A stretch of 64,000 nucleotides of DNA, taken from the NCBI RefSeq assembly GCF_023101165.1, contig NZ_CP078076.1:186001-250000 (forward strand), read 5' to 3'. The translations under genes were made by a program, and so were the position numbers. The notes below the pieces were generated by a model that saw only the letters and a list, made by a program, of their open reading frames with translations, had not been told where the DNA came from and made no database searches. Positions 46,736 through 56,965 of this stretch are shown here, in pieces; position 1 is the first letter of the stretch; each line of letters starts with the position of its first letter. The stretch is from Microbacterium sufflavum (GTDB lineage Bacteria > Actinomycetota > Actinomycetes > Actinomycetales > Microbacteriaceae).

Positions 46736-46948
46736 CTACTCGTTGCCGACTGCCTTGTCCGCGCTGTCACGGATCTCGTCGATCTTGTCGGCCGCACCGG
46801 GAGCGATCTTCTTGGCGAAGTCGGCGACACCGTCGAGCACCTTGTCGCTGATGTCCTCGGCCTGCTCGCTCTTGACGGCCTCGGCGATCTTGTCCTTGTT
46901 CTGCTCGTACAGGTCCTTGCCCTTGTTCACGGCGTCGTCGATACCCAT
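46736..46948 (-). CDS. Small amphipathic helical protein, MT0933/Rv0909-antitoxin-like
   Basis: Seventy residues, almost wholly predicted amphipathic helix, rich in Asp, Lys and Ala (MGIDDAVNKGKDLYEQNKDK, then IAPGAADKIDEIRDSADKAV). The start and composition resemble the MT0933-type antitoxin family or small stress proteins of the CsbD kind; no cysteine or signal peptide. GGGGAG five bases before ATG 46948 supports this start over the upstream frame to 47002. Nothing resembling a toxin gene is adjacent, so an antitoxin role is doubtful. It has its own terminator between tuf and the S10 region. Confidence 0.75.
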   Translation of the reverse strand: MGIDDAVNKGKDLYEQNKDKIAEAVKSEQAEDISDKVLDGVADFAKKIAPGAADKIDEIRDSADKAVGNE

Positions 46949-47053
46949 GTGGCTCCCCTTCGGAGGTGTGTGTGTCCGGCCGATGAGACCGGACACACTC
47001 ATTGTGCATGCCCTCCCCCGCCCGCGGAAGCCCGATTAGAGCGTGGAAAACGA

Positions 47054-47087
47054 CAAAGAGGCCGGACCCGAAGGTCCGACCCCTTTG
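47054..47087 (-). terminator. Terminator of tuf
   Basis: CAAAGAGG..GGACC-cgaa-GGTCC..CCCCTTTG, a near-perfect hairpin with a stable CGAA loop, 16 bases after the tuf stop. Confidence 0.9.
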
Positions 47088-47102
47088 CGAGGAAGCAGAT
47101 GC

Positions 47103-48293
<1,191 letters not shown>

Positions 48294-48403
48294 TGGGTCC
48301 TCCTCAGGACGTCGTTGTAGAGGTGCCGGGCACTGGTTTGCGACCGGTTCTCTACGGGTTAGGTTCTCAGTTTAGTAGAGAGGGAATGTGAAGTTGTAGG
48401 TGA

Positions 48404-48436
48404 CCTGGGAACAGAGCGGCGGGCTCTGTTCCCAGG
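48404..48436 (-). terminator. Terminator of the rpsL-rpsG-fusA transcript
   Basis: Perfect 14-bp stem CCTGGGAACAGAGC/GCTCTGTTCCCAGG with a 5-nt loop, five bases after the fusA stop. Confidence 0.9.
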
Positions 48437-48441
48437 AAGTG

Positions 48442-50556
48442 TTACTCGCCCTTGGCCTTCTGGACGATCTCGTCGGCCACCGCGCGCGGGACCTCAGCGT
48501 AGCTGTCGAACTCCATGGAGTAGACGGCGCGACCGGAGGTCTTCGAACGCAGGTCGCCGATGTAGCCGAACATCTCGGACAGCGGCACCGCAGCGCGCAC
48601 GACCTTGACGCCGGCGGCGTCCTCCATCGACTGGATCTGGCCACGACGCGAGTTCAGGTCACCGATGACGTCGCCCATGTACTCCTCGGGAGTACGGACC
48701 TCGACGGCCATCAGCGGCTCGAGCAGCACGGGGTTGGCACGACGCGCGGCCTCCTTGAAGCCCATGGAGCCCGCGATCTTGAACGCCATCTCCGAGGAGT
48801 CGACGTCGTGTGCCGCACCGTCGACGATGGTCGCCTTGACGCCCACCATCGGGTAGCCCGCCAGGACACCGACGTTCATCGCGTCCTGGAAACCGGCGTC
48901 GATCGAGCCGATGTACTCGCGCGGGATGCGGCCACCCGTGACCGCGTTCACGAACTCGTACGTCTTCTCGCCGTCGAGCTCGAGCGGCTCGATGTTGAAC
49001 TGGATCTTGGCGAACTGACCCGAACCACCGGTCTGCTTCTTGTGCGTGTAGTCGTGCTTCTCGACGGCCTTGCGGATCGTCTCGCGGTACGCCACCTGCG
49101 GCTTGCCGACGTTCGCCTCGACGCGGAACTCGCGCTTCATGCGGTCGACGAGGATGTCGAGGTGCAGCTCGCCCATGCCCTTGATGGTCGTCTGACCGGT
49201 CTCGGGGTTGAGCTCCGTGCGGAAGGTCGGGTCCTCCTCAGCGAGCTTCTGGATGGCGAGACCCAGCTTCTCCTGGTCGGCCTTGGTCTTCGGCTCGATG
49301 GCGACCTCGATCACCGGCTCGGGGAACGTCATCGACTCGAGCACGACCGGCTGCTGCGGGTCGGCCAGGGTGTCACCGGTGGTGGTGTCCTTCAGTCCGA
49401 TCACGGCGTAGATGTTGCCGGCGGTCAGCTTGTCGACCGGGTTCTCCTTGTTGGCGTGCATCTGGAAGATCTTCCCGATGCGCTCCTTCTTGCCCTTGGT
49501 CGAGTTGATGACCTGAGCGCCCGACTCGAGCTCACCCGAGTAGACGCGCACGTACGTCAGGCGACCGAAGAACGGGTGCACGGCGACCTTGAAGGCCAGG
49601 GCCGCGAACGGGTCCTTCGCGTCAGGGTGACGCTCGATGATCTTCTCCTCGTCCTTCGGGTCGTGCGCCTCGATGGCGGGCACGTCCAGCGGGGACGGGA
49701 GGTAGTCGACGACGGCGTCCAGCATCGGCTGCACGCCGCGGTTCTTGAACGCCGAGCCGCAGAGCACCGGGTAGATCTCGCTGGCGATGACCATCTTGCG
49801 GATGGCGCCCTTGATCTCTGCGACCGTCAGCTCCTCGCCGCCGAAGAACTTCTCGAGAAGCTCCTCGTCGGTCTCCGCGACCGTCTCCAGCAGCTGCTGG
49901 CGGTACTCCTCGGCCTTGTCCTTGAGGTCGGCCGGGATCTCCTGCACCTCGTACGAGGCGCCCATGGTCACGTCACCCTTGGCGTCGCCGGGCCACACCA
50001 GTGCGCGCATCTCCACGAGGTCGATGACGCCGACGAAGTCGTTCTCGGCACCGATCGGGAGCTGCAGCACGAGCGGCTTGGCACCGAGGCGGTTGATGAT
50101 CGTGTCGACCGTGAAGTAGAAGTCCGCGCCGAGCTTGTCCATCTTGTTGACGAAGCAGATGCGGGGGACGTTGTACTTGTCGGCCTGACGCCACACGGTC
50201 TCGGACTGGGGCTCCACGCCCTCCTTGCCGTCGAACACGGCGACCGCACCGTCGAGGACGCGGAGCGAGCGCTCCACCTCGACCGTGAAGTCCACGTGAC
50301 CGGGGGTGTCGATGATGTTGATCTGGTTCTTGTTCCAGAAGCAGGTCACGGCGGCAGACGTGATCGTGATGCCGCGCTCCTTCTCCTGCTCCATCCAGTC
50401 GGTGGTCGAGGCGCCGTCGTGCGTCTCGCCGAGCTTGTGGTTGACGCCCGTGTAGAACAGGATGCGCTCGGTCGTCGTGGTCTTGCCGGCATCGATGTGC
50501 GCCATGATGCCGATGTTGCGGACCTTGCTCAGGTCCGTGAGCACGTCTTGTGCCAC
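48442..50556 (-). CDS. fusA: Translation elongation factor EF-G
   Basis: Translocase GTPase, 704 residues in five domains. G1 [18 protein letters not shown]3 [16 protein letters not shown] and G4 NKMDK are intact; domain IV carries [16 protein letters not shown]. It follows rpsG by 87 nt in the str operon. The C-terminus ends [12 protein letters not shown]. Confidence 0.99.
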   Translation of the reverse strand: MAQDVLTDLSKVRNIGIMAHIDAGKTTTTERILFYTGVNHKLGETHDGASTTDWMEQEKERGITITSAAVTCFWNKNQINIIDTPGHVDFTVEVERSLRVLDGAVAVFDGKEGVEPQSETVWRQADKYNVPRICFVNKMDKLGADFYFTVDTIINRLGAKPLVLQLPIGAENDFVGVIDLVEMRALVWPGDAKGDVTMGASYEVQEIPADLKDKAEEYRQQLLETVAETDEELLEKFFGGEELTVAEIKGAIRKMVIASEIYPVLCGSAFKNRGVQPMLDAVVDYLPSPLDVPAIEAHDPKDEEKIIERHPDAKDPFAALAFKVAVHPFFGRLTYVRVYSGELESGAQVINSTKGKKERIGKIFQMHANKENPVDKLTAGNIYAVIGLKDTTTGDTLADPQQPVVLESMTFPEPVIEVAIEPKTKADQEKLGLAIQKLAEEDPTFRTELNPETGQTTIKGMGELHLDILVDRMKREFRVEANVGKPQVAYRETIRKAVEKHDYTHKKQTGGSGQFAKIQFNIEPLELDGEKTYEFVNAVTGGRIPREYIGSIDAGFQDAMNVGVLAGYPMVGVKATIVDGAAHDVDSSEMAFKIAGSMGFKEAARRANPVLLEPLMAVEVRTPEEYMGDVIGDLNSRRGQIQSMEDAAGVKVVRAAVPLSEMFGYIGDLRSKTSGRAVYSMEFDSYAEVPRAVADEIVQKAKGE

Positions 50557-50643
50557 AGGAGTGTCCTTATCTTTTGGAGCAGTCGTACTGCGAAGAGGGG
50601 GTGCCCGTCCCTCGGCGGGTGGCCGAGGGACGGGCCGAGCTGA

Positions 50644-51114
50644 TTACCAGCGGTAGTGAGCGAACGCGCGGTTCGACTCGGCCATCTTGTGGGTGTCCTC
50701 GCGGCGCTTGACCGCGGCACCGAGGCCGTTCGACGCGTCCAGGATCTCGTTCTGGAGACGCTCGGTCATCGTCTTCTCACGACGACCCTTCGCGTAGCTC
50801 ACGAGCCAGCGCAGCGCGAGGGTGTTCGCGCGGTGCGGCTTGACCTCGACCGGAACCTGGTAGGTCGAGCCACCGACGCGGCGGCTGCGGACCTCGAGCG
50901 TGGGGCGCACGTTGTCGAGCGCCTTCTTGAGCGTGGCGACGGCGTCCTGACCGTTCTTCGCCTCGACGCCGCGGAGGGCGCCGTAGACGATCGACTCGGC
51001 CAGCGACTTCTTGCCGTCGACGAGGATCTTGTTCACCAGCGAGGTGACGATCGGTGCGCCGTAGACCGGGTCGTTGACGACGGGGCGCTTCGGGGCGGGA
51101 CCCTTACGAGGCAT
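50644..51114 (-). CDS. rpsG: Ribosomal protein S7
   Basis: Head assembly protein, 156 residues: [40 protein letters not shown] and the terminal [13 protein letters not shown]. Five nt follow rpsL. In E. coli S7 represses this operon from the rpsL-rpsG gap; here that gap is too short to hold such a site. Confidence 0.99.
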   Translation of the reverse strand: MPRKGPAPKRPVVNDPVYGAPIVTSLVNKILVDGKKSLAESIVYGALRGVEAKNGQDAVATLKKALDNVRPTLEVRSRRVGGSTYQVPVEVKPHRANTLALRWLVSYAKGRREKTMTERLQNEILDASNGLGAAVKRREDTHKMAESNRAFAHYRW

Positions 51115-51119
51115 CTAAC

Positions 51120-51488
51120 TCAACCCTTCTTCGCGCCGTAGCGGGAACGAGCCTGCTTACGGTTCTTGACGGCCTGGGTGTCCAGGGCGCCACGGACGAT
51201 CTTGTAACGCACACCGGGGAGGTCCTTCACGCGACCGCCGCGGACGAGCACCAGCGAGTGCTCCTGCAGGTTGTGGCCCTCACCGGGGATGTACGCGGTG
51301 ACCTCGGTCCCGTTGCGGAGCTTCACACGGGCGACCTTGCGCATCGCCGAGTTCGGCTTCTTCGGGGTGGTGGTGTAGACGCGGGTGCAGACCCCGGCCT
51401 GCTGCGGGTTCGACTTGAGCGCCGGCGCCTTGGTCTTCGAGACCTTGGGCGAGCGACCCTTGCGAACCAACTGCTGAATGGTTGGCAC
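51120..51488 (-). CDS. rpsL: Ribosomal protein S12
   Basis: Decoding-centre protein, 122 residues: [20 protein letters not shown] at the start. The streptomycin-site lysines are wild type, Lys43 in [10 protein letters not shown] and Lys88 in [15 protein letters not shown] at 51488 has GAGGAGAG just upstream. First gene of the str operon. Confidence 0.99.
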   Translation of the reverse strand: MPTIQQLVRKGRSPKVSKTKAPALKSNPQQAGVCTRVYTTTPKKPNSAMRKVARVKLRNGTEVTAYIPGEGHNLQEHSLVLVRGGRVKDLPGVRYKIVRGALDTQAVKNRKQARSRYGAKKG

Positions 51489-51654
51489 GTTCTCTCCTCA
51501 TAGTGCTGCACGGTGACAGCGTGATGGGTTTCACATCATGACCCACCGGCACGCCGGAACCGGCGAGCTTTTGGTGTGGTGGGTATGCCGTGGGGGCGGA
51601 CCGGCATGGGGCCGACGCCCAGCGCGCACGTCAGGACGTGCACACACCTGATCA

Positions 51655-51684
51655 AGTGTAATGCCGCGTAACCAACGCGGTCAA
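51655..51684 (-). promoter_or_regulatory. Promoter of rpsL-rpsG-fusA
   Basis: Minus-strand -35 TTGACC (51679-51684) and -10 TACACT (51655-51660), 18-base spacing. The resulting leader of about 160 bases includes CCCACC/GGTGGG and CCGGC-type inverted repeats at about 51540-51585. Confidence 0.7.
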
Positions 51685-51705
51685 ATGAGGGCGACCGGCG
51701 CCGCC

Positions 51706-52353
51706 TCAGCTCACGTCGGGGCCGAACGGGGAGTCGAGCGACTCCGTGAGTTCGGCGAGCATGGCTTCGATCTGCGGTTCGACGTGCTGGGACACCGCCG
51801 CCTGAATGGAGACGCGGTGGCGCAGCAGCAGGCCGCAGATCTCGCGGCCGATGAGGTTCGCGTACTCGTCGGCGAGGGCCACTTCCTGCCGTAGCGCGAT
51901 CTTCGCCTCCTCCGACAGGGGCGGCAGCGGCGGGAGCTCCGCCGCGGAGTCGTCGGCGAGACCGGCGATCGTGAACAGGAACGGTGCGCCGGGAACCGGC
52001 TCCGGGTCGAGCGGCAGGCCCTCGAACTCGGGAGCCAGGTCCTCGGTCGGGCGGTAGCTGCGTGCTCTGTTCCTGGCCGCTTGGCTGTCGAGCTCGCGCT
52101 GGAGCATCGGAAGGTTGCGGGCCGTGTAGTCCGCGACCGCGTGGTCGACGATCGTCTTGATGCGCGTCGACAGCCCGTGCTGCACCCCGTGGGGTGTGTC
52201 GCCCGCGATCCCGGCCGCGGCGAGGATGGGCGAACCGAGACAGCGACGGCACGGCGCGACCCGGCCGCGGTGGGTGGCCGGCTCCCAGCGCGGCACCCAG
52301 CGCAGCCACGCCTCGACGGCCTGGTCCACCTGCGTCTCCAGTGAGCGCTCCAC
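51706..52353 (-). CDS. Uncharacterised soluble protein of Microbacteriaceae type
   Basis: Protein of 215 residues, no signal or membrane helix. It begins with a Trp-rich part (AVEAWLRWVPRWEPATHRG), then CRRCLG, a CxxC pair, and continues with helices rich in Arg/Glu and a Pro-rich stretch (ELPPLPPLSEEAK). The C-terminal half (LADEYANLIGREICGLLLRH) suggests a helical bundle. Start GTG 52353 is supported by TACGCT and six bases just before it, with no ribosome site; longer frames upstream lack support. Function unknown. It is divergent from nothing and lies next to, but is not part of, the str operon. Confidence 0.7.
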   Translation of the reverse strand: MERSLETQVDQAVEAWLRWVPRWEPATHRGRVAPCRRCLGSPILAAAGIAGDTPHGVQHGLSTRIKTIVDHAVADYTARNLPMLQRELDSQAARNRARSYRPTEDLAPEFEGLPLDPEPVPGAPFLFTIAGLADDSAAELPPLPPLSEEAKIALRQEVALADEYANLIGREICGLLLRHRVSIQAAVSQHVEPQIEAMLAELTESLDSPFGPDVS

Positions 52354-52359
52354 GACACC

Positions 52360-52365
52360 AGCGTA
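52360..52365 (-). promoter_or_regulatory. -10 hexamer TACGCT, leaderless
   Basis: Minus-strand TACGCT followed by six bases and the GTG at 52353. Confidence 0.55.
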
Positions 52366-52402
52366 CGGCGCGTCACCGCTCCCCGCGCGGATTTGCGGGG
52401 GG

Positions 52403-52837
52403 TCACTCCCCCTCGTCGTGCTCCCAGGGCCATCGCGGACGTTCGCTGCGGGTCCGACGGAGGGCGATACCGCTCCAGCCCGCGATCGCCGCCGCCACCA
52501 GGACCACCGCGCTAGCGCCGCCCCGGACGAGGTCTCCCGCGACGGCCGTCGCGATGATGAGGCTCTCTGCGGCAGCCAGCACCGCAATCCACAGCGTCGC
52601 GAGATGGACCAGCGCGGTGAGGAGTGCGATCACCAGCGCGGAGCCGAACGACGGACGCCGGCGCCGCAGCGTCGCGCCGAGCGACAGAGCGAACGCGACC
52701 ACCGCCAGGATCATGCCCACCACCCCCGGCACCTGGCCGAGGCCCTCCACCGCGATGATGTCCCGATCCGTCGCCACGCTCAGCGCGCCCAGCCCGAACA
52801 CCGACAGCGCGAAGAACCCGATGGAGGCGAGCACCAC
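52403..52837 (-). CDS. Small integral membrane protein, start uncertain
   Basis: About 144 residues from GTG at 52837, with four hydrophobic segments (LASIGFFALSVFGLGALSV, GMILAVVAFALSLGATL, LVIALLTALVHLATLWIAVL, AVVLVAAAIAGWSGIAL) and a basic, Trp-containing tail. Coding character continues upstream to about 52900, directly against the stop of the 380-residue gene, but that part has only GTA, GTC and ACG codons and no standard start. Translation may therefore begin at 52837, at a rare codon, or by re-initiation after the upstream stop. Not recognised; probably cotranscribed with the upstream membrane protein. Confidence 0.55.
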   Translation of the reverse strand: MVLASIGFFALSVFGLGALSVATDRDIIAVEGLGQVPGVVGMILAVVAFALSLGATLRRRRPSFGSALVIALLTALVHLATLWIAVLAAAESLIIATAVAGDLVRGGASAVVLVAAAIAGWSGIALRRTRSERPRWPWEHDEGE

Positions 52838-52902
52838 CGCGAGGACAGGCGAAACCCCCGCGGACTCGGGCCCGCGGGGGTTCGGCGTGGTGGCGTGCGT
52901 GA

Positions 52903-54045
52903 CTACCTCGCCAGCGTCGGGCCGGCTTCGAGGGTGCGCTCGTACTCGCGCTGCGCCTCGGCGTTCAGCTCCGTCTTGCGGGCGCCGCTGCGGGCCACCC
53001 AGGCACCGAACCAGATGGTCAGCTCCCTGGCGAACACGAAGGCAGCGATGGCGAGCGGGGCGAGCAGCTGCTCCCCCGCGAGCTCCAGGCCCTGCGAAGC
53101 GGTGAGCTTCCAGAACGGCGCCTCGAAGAGCTGTCCGAGGATGTGCCCCGCGTACGCGATGAGCCCGACGATGATGCCGAACACCACCCAGAGGCCCCAG
53201 CGGCCGCGGTTGATGATCGCGCCGAGGAGCCAGAAGCCCAGGAAGAACACGACGACCGGGGTCCAGTAGCCCCACGTGAGCAGCGGCGCGAGGAAGGCCT
53301 CGCCGATGTTCTCGCCCGTGACGTCTCCGGCGATGGCGCGCAGGCCGACCGCGGTGCCGAGGTAGAGGATGGCGAAGGCGACCGTCGCCAGGAGGCCGAT
53401 CGCCCCGGCCGTTCCGCGGTTTCCGCGGTCGCGCGGCGGCTCCGGAGCCTGAACGAAGATCGGCTGAGGCTGAGCTGCGGCGGCGCCGGCTGTCCCGACG
53501 TACGGCTCCGACGGGACGATGCGTGTGTCGGCGTCGTCGGAGTGCGGGGCGTATGCCGTGTCCGCCATGGACGACTCCTCGTGACGTGGCGACCAGGAGG
53601 CCGCCCCGGGAGTCGGGAAGGCCGCGGTCGCATCGGCGTCGCGACGATCGTCCGCGACGCGGTCATCCGGGCGGTCGCCCGCGAGCCGGTCGGCGGGAAG
53701 ACGCTCGGCACCGCGGTCGTCGGCGAGCCGGTCGGAATCCGCTCGCTGCTCGGCGGCGGCCGCACGGTCGGCGACGGGTACCGCGCCCGCGGCGGGAGCG
53801 GTCGAGCTGAAGGTGCCGGGGTGGTCGCGCTCGGCGGCCTCGAACGCGGCGAGATCGGGGTCGACCGGCGGGTGCTGGCGCTCCGGGTTCGCGTCGGCGG
53901 GCGTGCGCTCCGCCTCGGCCTCCGCGTCGGAGCCGGCGACGTCCGCTCGGGCTGCGGCGGCAGCATCGAGACCGGCGTTCGCGCTACCGACGACGTCGTC
54001 GACGTCGCGCGGCTTCTCGGGCTGACGAGCCTCGGGATCACTCAT
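52903..54045 (-). CDS. Membrane protein with long disordered N-terminus
   Basis: Protein of 380 residues. Residues 1 to about 205 are low in hydrophobics, rich in Ala, Asp, Arg, Pro and Glu, with imperfect Asp-Arg repeats around 105-140 (LADDRGAERLPADRLAGDRP). Residues about 215-350 hold four membrane segments (GAIGLLATVAFAILYLGTAV; WTPVVVFFLGFWLLGAII; WGLWVVFGIIVGLIAYAGHI; LLAPLAIAAFVFARELTIWF). The C-terminus is basic and cytoplasmic-looking. GAGAGG lies eight bases before the ATG. Family not recognised; proteins of this shape are common in Microbacteriaceae. Confidence 0.7.
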   Translation of the reverse strand: MSDPEARQPEKPRDVDDVVGSANAGLDAAAAARADVAGSDAEAEAERTPADANPERQHPPVDPDLAAFEAAERDHPGTFSSTAPAAGAVPVADRAAAAEQRADSDRLADDRGAERLPADRLAGDRPDDRVADDRRDADATAAFPTPGAASWSPRHEESSMADTAYAPHSDDADTRIVPSEPYVGTAGAAAAQPQPIFVQAPEPPRDRGNRGTAGAIGLLATVAFAILYLGTAVGLRAIAGDVTGENIGEAFLAPLLTWGYWTPVVVFFLGFWLLGAIINRGRWGLWVVFGIIVGLIAYAGHILGQLFEAPFWKLTASQGLELAGEQLLAPLAIAAFVFARELTIWFGAWVARSGARKTELNAEAQREYERTLEAGPTLAR

Positions 54046-54162
54046 GGGGGTGCGCCTCTCATCGATGTGTGCTCTGCGAGGGTACCGCCGCGTGTCCAGG
54101 CCCTCACGGAGGCGTGCCGACGTGTCGCCGGGTCGGTGCCTGCGGAAGGGGGGAACCGCGGA

Positions 54163-54315
54163 TCAGGGCAGGGCGGAGCGCAGAGCGTCGCCGAAGAACT
54201 GCGCCAGCACCGGCATCATCGGCAACGACAGCCAGAGCAGGCCGCCGATGATCACGGTGCAGATCACCCCGGCCACCCAGCTCATCCCGATGCTGCGACC
54301 ACCCACCCGTGCCAT
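54163..54315 (-). CDS. Fifty-residue single-span membrane protein
   Basis: ARVGGRSIGMSWVAGVICTV followed by IIGGLLWLSLPMMPVLAQFF gives one or two membrane spans and a short tail. TACCCT six bases before the ATG at 54315 indicates leaderless transcription from its own promoter, which supports this start over the frame extending to 54357. It lies between the malG stop (69 nt away) and the 380-residue membrane protein. No homologue is recognised. Confidence 0.6.
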   Translation of the reverse strand: MARVGGRSIGMSWVAGVICTVIIGGLLWLSLPMMPVLAQFFGDALRSALP

Positions 54316-54321
54316 GTCGCC

Positions 54322-54327
54322 AGGGTA
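54322..54327 (-). promoter_or_regulatory. -10 hexamer TACCCT, leaderless
   Basis: Minus-strand TACCCT six bases before the ATG at 54315. Confidence 0.5.
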
Positions 54328-54384
54328 CGTCGCGCCCCGTCGACCGCCGGGGTGCAACGCCGAGGTGACGGGCGACCGGACGGC

Positions 54385-55287
54385 TCAGCCCTTCGTGGCA
54401 CCGGCGGTGAGGCCGCCCACGATGTACTTCTGCAGGAACAGGAACAGGATCATCACCGGGATCGCGGCCATGACCGCACCGGCGCTGAAGGCCGACCAGT
54501 CCGCGTAGCGCGGGTTCGCGACGAGCTTGGTGAGCCCGACCACGAGTGTCTGCTGATCGACGTCGACGAGCATGACGCTCGCGATGACGTACTCGTTGAC
54601 CGTGCCGATGAATGACAGCAGCCCGACCACGGCCAGGATGGGCGCGACGAGGCGCAGGATGATCGTGAAGAAGATGCGTGCGTGACCCGCACCGTCGATG
54701 CGCGCCGCCTCGTCGATCTCCTTGGGGATCGTGTTGAAGAAGCCGTACATCAGATACGTGTTCACCCCGAGCGCTCCGCCGAGGTAGACCAGGATCAGCC
54801 CGGTATGGGTGTTCAACCCGATCGCCGGGAACCAGTCGCCGATGGTCGACATGAGCAGGAAGATCGCGACGACCGCGAGCAGCTGCGGGAACATCTGCAC
54901 CACCACAATCGTGACGAGACCGACGCGGCGCCCGGCAAAACGCATGCGCGAGAAGGCATACGCGGCGCAGGCGCCGATGAACACGGTCACTGCGCCGGTG
55001 ACCACCGCGATGAGCAGGGTGTTCAGGAACCAGGTGCCGTAGGGGTTCTGGGGGTCGCTCAGAATGCGTACGTAGCTGTCGATGCCGATGGCGGAGAACA
55101 GCTGGTTCGAACCGGTCAGCGTGCCCTTCGGGTTCAGCGAGGCCGAGACCACGTAGAGCAGTGGGAAGAGCGCGAACGCGCTCACGACGATCGCGACGAG
55201 GTGCCGCCAGCCAGTGTCGGCGAACCAGGCGCGGAACGAGCGGCGGCGCGGAGCCGGACGGGCGGCGGTGGGGCTGGTCGTGCTCAT
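54385..55287 (-). CDS. malG: Maltose/maltodextrin ABC permease MalG
   Basis: Permease of 300 residues with six segments. The EAA loop (PKEIDEAARIDGAGHARIFF) is near residue 200; FPQLLAVVAIFLLMSTIGDW and the end GLTAGATKG are MalG-like. It starts one base after the malF stop. With MalF it forms the channel; no ATPase gene is in the operon, so an MsiK-type shared ATPase is expected. Confidence 0.94.
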   Translation of the reverse strand: MSTTSPTAARPAPRRRSFRAWFADTGWRHLVAIVVSAFALFPLLYVVSASLNPKGTLTGSNQLFSAIGIDSYVRILSDPQNPYGTWFLNTLLIAVVTGAVTVFIGACAAYAFSRMRFAGRRVGLVTIVVVQMFPQLLAVVAIFLLMSTIGDWFPAIGLNTHTGLILVYLGGALGVNTYLMYGFFNTIPKEIDEAARIDGAGHARIFFTIILRLVAPILAVVGLLSFIGTVNEYVIASVMLVDVDQQTLVVGLTKLVANPRYADWSAFSAGAVMAAIPVMILFLFLQKYIVGGLTAGATKG

Positions 55288-55288
55288 G

Positions 55289-56893
55289 TCAGTTCAGCTC
55301 CTCGAGGGCCTTGGTCTTGCGGAAGCTGATGATCGAGATCGTCGCGACGACGATGAAGATCAGGATCGTGAACGCCGAGGCGAGTCCGTAGTCGCGGGTC
55401 TGTCCGGTGAAGGCGACCTTGTAGACCATCGAGATGAGGATGTCGGTGTGGCCGACCGGGATCGACACGTCGCTGAACCGGGGACCCCCCTTGGTCAGCA
55501 TGTAGATCAGGTTGAAGTTGTTGAAGTTGAACGCGAACGACGAGATCAGCAGCGGGGCCACCGTCACCAGCAGCAGGGGGAGCTTGATGCGCCGGAAGAT
55601 CTGCCAGGCGTTCGCCCCGTCCATGACGGCCGCCTCGTTCACGTCCTCCGGGATGCCCTGCAGCGCGCCCATGCACACCAGGAACATGTACGGGAACCCG
55701 AGCCACAGGTTCACCAGGAGCACCGATACCTTCGCCAGCACGGGATCGGTGAGCCACGGGATCGCGGCACCGCCGAACAGCACCTGGTTGATGAAGCCGA
55801 AACTCTCGTTCATCATGCCGGCCCACACCAGCGCCGAGAGGAACGCGGGGAACGCGTACGGCAGGATCAGGATGATGCGGTAGCCGTTGCGGAACCGCAT
55901 CCGCGTGTTGTTGAACACGAGCGCCAGTAGCAGCCCGAGGAAGAACGTGGAGGCCACCGAGACCAGGGCGAAGACGAACGTCCACACGGTGACCGAGATG
56001 AGCGGACCCCGGATCGAGGAGTCCGTCACCGCGCGTACGAAGTTGTCGAAGCCGACCGTCGTCTGCCAGCCGGGAAGGAGCTGATCGCCGTTCTCGGCGG
56101 TGAACGCACCCTCCCCCGTGTCGCGGTACACGGTGCCCGTGTCCGTGTCGGTGATGGTGTCGGCCGTCGCGTCGTACGCGAGCGTCGAGACGTACAGGTA
56201 GCCCTTCTGCCCGTCCGGCGCGCGGAGGCTCCCATCGTTCGGGTCGTCGCTGAACGGCACCGAGAGCTGCTCCAGCTGGTCGGACAGCGTGAACACCGTC
56301 GCGAGCGGAAGGGTGGTCCACCCGTCGACCGCGACCGCCTGCCCGCCCTGGAAGTCGGCGTCGACCTCGTGCAGCGGCTCGTCGGCCGTGCCGAGCAGCG
56401 CATCGCCCGTCTCGGGGTCGGTCACCAGGAAGCCGTAGGTGCCGAACTGCTCGACCACGGTCACGGGGTAGGTCGGCGAGTCCTCGACGCGCTCCTGCGC
56501 GGAGGCGAGGAGCGAGGAGATCGCCTGCTCCTTGGTGCCGTTGTGGCCGGTGCCGTAGTTCGTGAACCCGATGTACCCGGTGTAGAGCAGCGTGAACACC
56601 TGGAAGAGGACGAGGAAGATGATGCCGGGGGTCAGGTATTTCGCCGGGACGCGCCGGCGCGAGAAGTAGATGTAGTTGATGAGGATCGTCACCAGGACGA
56701 CGATCGCGAGGATCAGCCACTCCCGGTGCGCGAAGAGCACGAAGGCCGCATAGACCGCGATCGCGTCGACGATGGCCAGCAGCAGGATCTTCAGCAGCAT
56801 CCAGCCGATCGGTCGGGACGCCGCTTCGGCGATGGCGGCGGCTTGGCGCTGTCGTTTGGTCAGAGGCGCGATGCGCTCGTCGGTGTCTGTCAT
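55289..56893 (-). CDS. malF: Maltose/maltodextrin ABC permease MalF with periplasmic-type P2 domain
   Basis: Permease of 534 residues with eight segments. Three N-terminal helices (about 30-115) precede a large external domain (about 125-275, [20 protein letters not shown] through the Tyr/Asp/Thr-rich [18 protein letters not shown]), the P2 domain that caps the binding protein in E. coli MalF. The EAA loop ([20 protein letters not shown]) is near 425, followed by [16 protein letters not shown] strong hairpin separates it from malE. Confidence 0.95.
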   Translation of the reverse strand: MTDTDERIAPLTKRQRQAAAIAEAASRPIGWMLLKILLLAIVDAIAVYAAFVLFAHREWLILAIVVLVTILINYIYFSRRRVPAKYLTPGIIFLVLFQVFTLLYTGYIGFTNYGTGHNGTKEQAISSLLASAQERVEDSPTYPVTVVEQFGTYGFLVTDPETGDALLGTADEPLHEVDADFQGGQAVAVDGWTTLPLATVFTLSDQLEQLSVPFSDDPNDGSLRAPDGQKGYLYVSTLAYDATADTITDTDTGTVYRDTGEGAFTAENGDQLLPGWQTTVGFDNFVRAVTDSSIRGPLISVTVWTFVFALVSVASTFFLGLLLALVFNNTRMRFRNGYRIILILPYAFPAFLSALVWAGMMNESFGFINQVLFGGAAIPWLTDPVLAKVSVLLVNLWLGFPYMFLVCMGALQGIPEDVNEAAVMDGANAWQIFRRIKLPLLLVTVAPLLISSFAFNFNNFNLIYMLTKGGPRFSDVSIPVGHTDILISMVYKVAFTGQTRDYGLASAFTILIFIVVATISIISFRKTKALEELN

Positions 56894-56910
56894 GTCGTCC
56901 TCGTCATGAT

Positions 56911-56946
56911 CCTGCCGGAGCGGGCGGTGCGGCCCGCTCCGGCAGG
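56911..56946 (-). terminator. Intercistronic hairpin between malE and malF
   Basis: Perfect 15-bp stem (56911-56925 with 56932-56946), 6-nt loop, 19 bases after the malE stop. In homologous operons such a hairpin gives more binding protein than permease by partial termination or by protecting the upstream mRNA. Confidence 0.75.
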
Positions 56947-56965
56947 GTCTGTGCCGTTGCGGCGG

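Noticed and set aside
45685-46851. 388-codon plus-strand frame across rpsJ and its upstream region
   Set aside because: It is antisense to rpsJ, crosses several hairpins and encodes no recognisable protein.
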